DNA of 6,477 nucleotides, taken from contig JBBRNO010000235.1 in assembly GCA_038230275.1 (NCBI GenBank), positions 1 to 6,477 on the forward strand. Reading direction: 5' to 3'. Under the pieces are notes generated by a model. That model searched no databases, was not told the origin of the DNA, and worked only from the letters and a program-made list of their open reading frames with translations. The first letter of the stretch is position 1. Every line of letters begins with the position of its first letter. This document shows, in pieces, positions 5,366 to 6,477 of the stretch. This DNA comes from JANXXV01 sp038230275 (lineage in GTDB: Bacteria; Acidobacteriota; Terriglobia; Bryobacterales; Bryobacteraceae). Position numbers and translations under genes: made by a program.

Positions 5366-6477
5366 ACGACTTTCTCGAACGGATCGAAAAGTTGTCTCCT
5401 AAGCGCCTCGCGCTTCTGGCGTTGGAATTGCAGTCACAGCTGGAAGAACATACGCAAGCCATCGCAATTGTCGGAATGGCATGCCGGTTCCCGCAGGCGG
5501 CCTCTGTCGATGAGTATTGGCAACTGATCGAAAAGGGCGGGGACGCCATCTCCGAAGTGCCTCGGGACCGTTGGGATACGGATTCTCTTTACAATCCGGA
5601 CCCGGACGCCGCCGGCAGCGTTTCCAGCCGCTGGGGTGGATTCCTCGATTCCGTCGACACTTTTGACGCTCCGTTCTTTGGCATTTCCCGTCGCGAAGCA
5701 GTGAGCATGGATCCGCAACAGCGGCTTCTTCTCGAAGTATCGTGGGAAGCCATCGAGCACGCCGGCCTTTCTGCCCGAGCGCTCAGCGGCACGGCCACCG
5801 GCGTCTTCGTTGGTATCGCCACCGCGGACTATCGCAGGCTGTTAATGTCGCTGGGGCATGACAACATGGACGCCTACGCCGCGACAGGAACTGCTCACAG
5901 CGTGGCGGCCGGACGATTGGCGTACATTCTGGGGCTGAACGGTCCGAATCTTGCCATTGATACGGCTTGTTCGTCTTCGCTGGTGGCGATCCATTTGGCG
6001 TGCCAGAGTTTGCGCAACAAGGAATGCACAGTCGCTCTCGCCGCAGCGGTCAACGTGATGGCATCCCCCGAGGTCACGATCGCTCTGTCAAAGTCGCACA
6101 TGATGGCGACCGACGGGCGATGCAAGACGTTCGACTCGAGGGCGGATGGATTCGTCAGAGCGGAAGGCTGCGGGGTAGTGGTGCTGAAGCGGCTAAAGGA
6201 CGCCGCAGCGGATGGGGACCGGATCCTGGCGGTGATCCGAGGATCGGCGGTGAATCAGGATGGACGGTCCAGCGGATTGACGGCGCCGAACGGAGCCGCG
6301 CAGGAAGCCGTGATCGGGCAGGCATTAGCAGCGGCCGGGGTGGAAGGGAGCGAAATCGGGTATGTGGAGGCGCACGGGACTGGGACAGCGCTGGGGGATC
6401 CAATCGAGGCGCACGCGCTGGCGGGGGCCTTGGGGAAGGGGAGGACAGAGCCGCTGGTAGTGGGCTCAGTAAAGACC
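5362..6477 (+). CDS. Type I modular polyketide synthase, 3'-truncated: N-terminal leader plus ketosynthase (KS)
   Basis: This is the start of the next PKS protein in the assembly line; 372 residues are visible and the frame is open to the window end. Residues 1-33 form an amphipathic leader (LSPKRLALLALELQSQLE), probably a docking helix. The KS begins at IAIVGMACRFP (about 34) and shows VPRDRWD, FFGISRREA, MDPQQR (116-121), the nucleophile Cys203 in DTACSSS, the DGRCKTFD segment, and His338 in EAHGTGT, 135 residues after the Cys as is usual. The window stops after SVKT (Lys371), just before the expected NIGH with the second catalytic His. Cys rather than Gln at the active site makes it a condensing, not a decarboxylating loading, KS. 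The start codon is supported by the ATGA overlap and the normal leader length. From about base 6110 the composition turns strongly G-rich, as in the AT at the start of the window. Downstream domains of this module are unseen. Confidence 0.96.
   Translation, partial: MNDFLERIEKLSPKRLALLALELQSQLEEHTQAIAIVGMACRFPQAASVDEYWQLIEKGGDAISEVPRDRWDTDSLYNPDPDAAGSVSSRWGGFLDSVDTFDAPFFGISRREAVSMDPQQRLLLEVSWEAIEHAGLSARALSGTATGVFVGIATADYRRLLMSLGHDNMDAYAATGTAHSVAAGRLAYILGLNGPNLAIDTACSSSLVAIHLACQSLRNKECTVALAAAVNVMASPEVTIALSKSHMMATDGRCKTFDSRADGFVRAEGCGVVVLKRLKDAAADGDRILAVIRGSAVNQDGRSSGLTAPNGAAQEAVIGQALAAAGVEGSEIGYVEAHGTGTALGDPIEAHALAGALGKGRTEPLVVGSVKT

Noticed and set aside
5202..5549. Antisense open frame spanning the junction of the two PKS genes
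   Set aside because: Both + strand genes are clearly coding through this region and the antisense translation looks random.

Overview
The window lies entirely inside a modular type I polyketide synthase (PKS) locus and is coding on the + strand almost end to end. It holds two genes, both cut by the window edges. The first (open from base 2, stop at 5365) is the remainder of one extension module in the order AT (C-terminal part), DH, C-methyltransferase, structural KR half, ER, KR, ACP, then a short acidic tail. Its ketosynthase and the start of its acyltransferase lie upstream. The second (ATG at 5362, open to the end) begins with a short helical leader followed by a ketosynthase, cut just after the SVKT segment, before the second active-site histidine is reached. 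The two genes overlap by 4 bases (ATGA), so they are probably co-transcribed and translationally coupled. No intergenic space, RNA gene, insertion sequence, CRISPR array or terminator is visible.

How they work together (inference from family knowledge): the first protein loads malonyl units (Phe-His specificity motif). After condensation, SAM-dependent C-methylation, ketoreduction, dehydration and enoyl reduction would leave a saturated alpha-methyl two-carbon extension. The chain on the ACP would then pass to the ketosynthase at the start of the second protein, with the acidic C-terminal tail and the helical N-terminal leader as the likely docking pair. The main caveat is the KR, where the usual catalytic tyrosine position reads histidine.

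The most distinctive sequence-level signal is compositional. Bases 1 to about 655 (AT) and about 6110 to 6477 (second half of the KS) are strikingly G-rich and purine-rich on the coding strand, with many AGG/AGA arginine codons. Everything between them is C-rich or balanced. Both edges fall in highly conserved protein segments: late KS (near TDGRCKTFD) and the end of the post-AT linker (near YPFQRQRYW). This suggests a KS-AT cassette that is exchanged or homogenised between modules.

Organism: a bacterium with a fairly high G+C genome. Cis-AT modules with embedded C-methyltransferase, the LSPKRLALLALELQ-type leader and the short acidic C-terminal tail resemble, from memory, PKSs of soil bacteria such as Acidobacteriota or Myxococcota and of cyanobacteria. 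The taxonomic assignment is weak, and the product cannot be named from this fragment.
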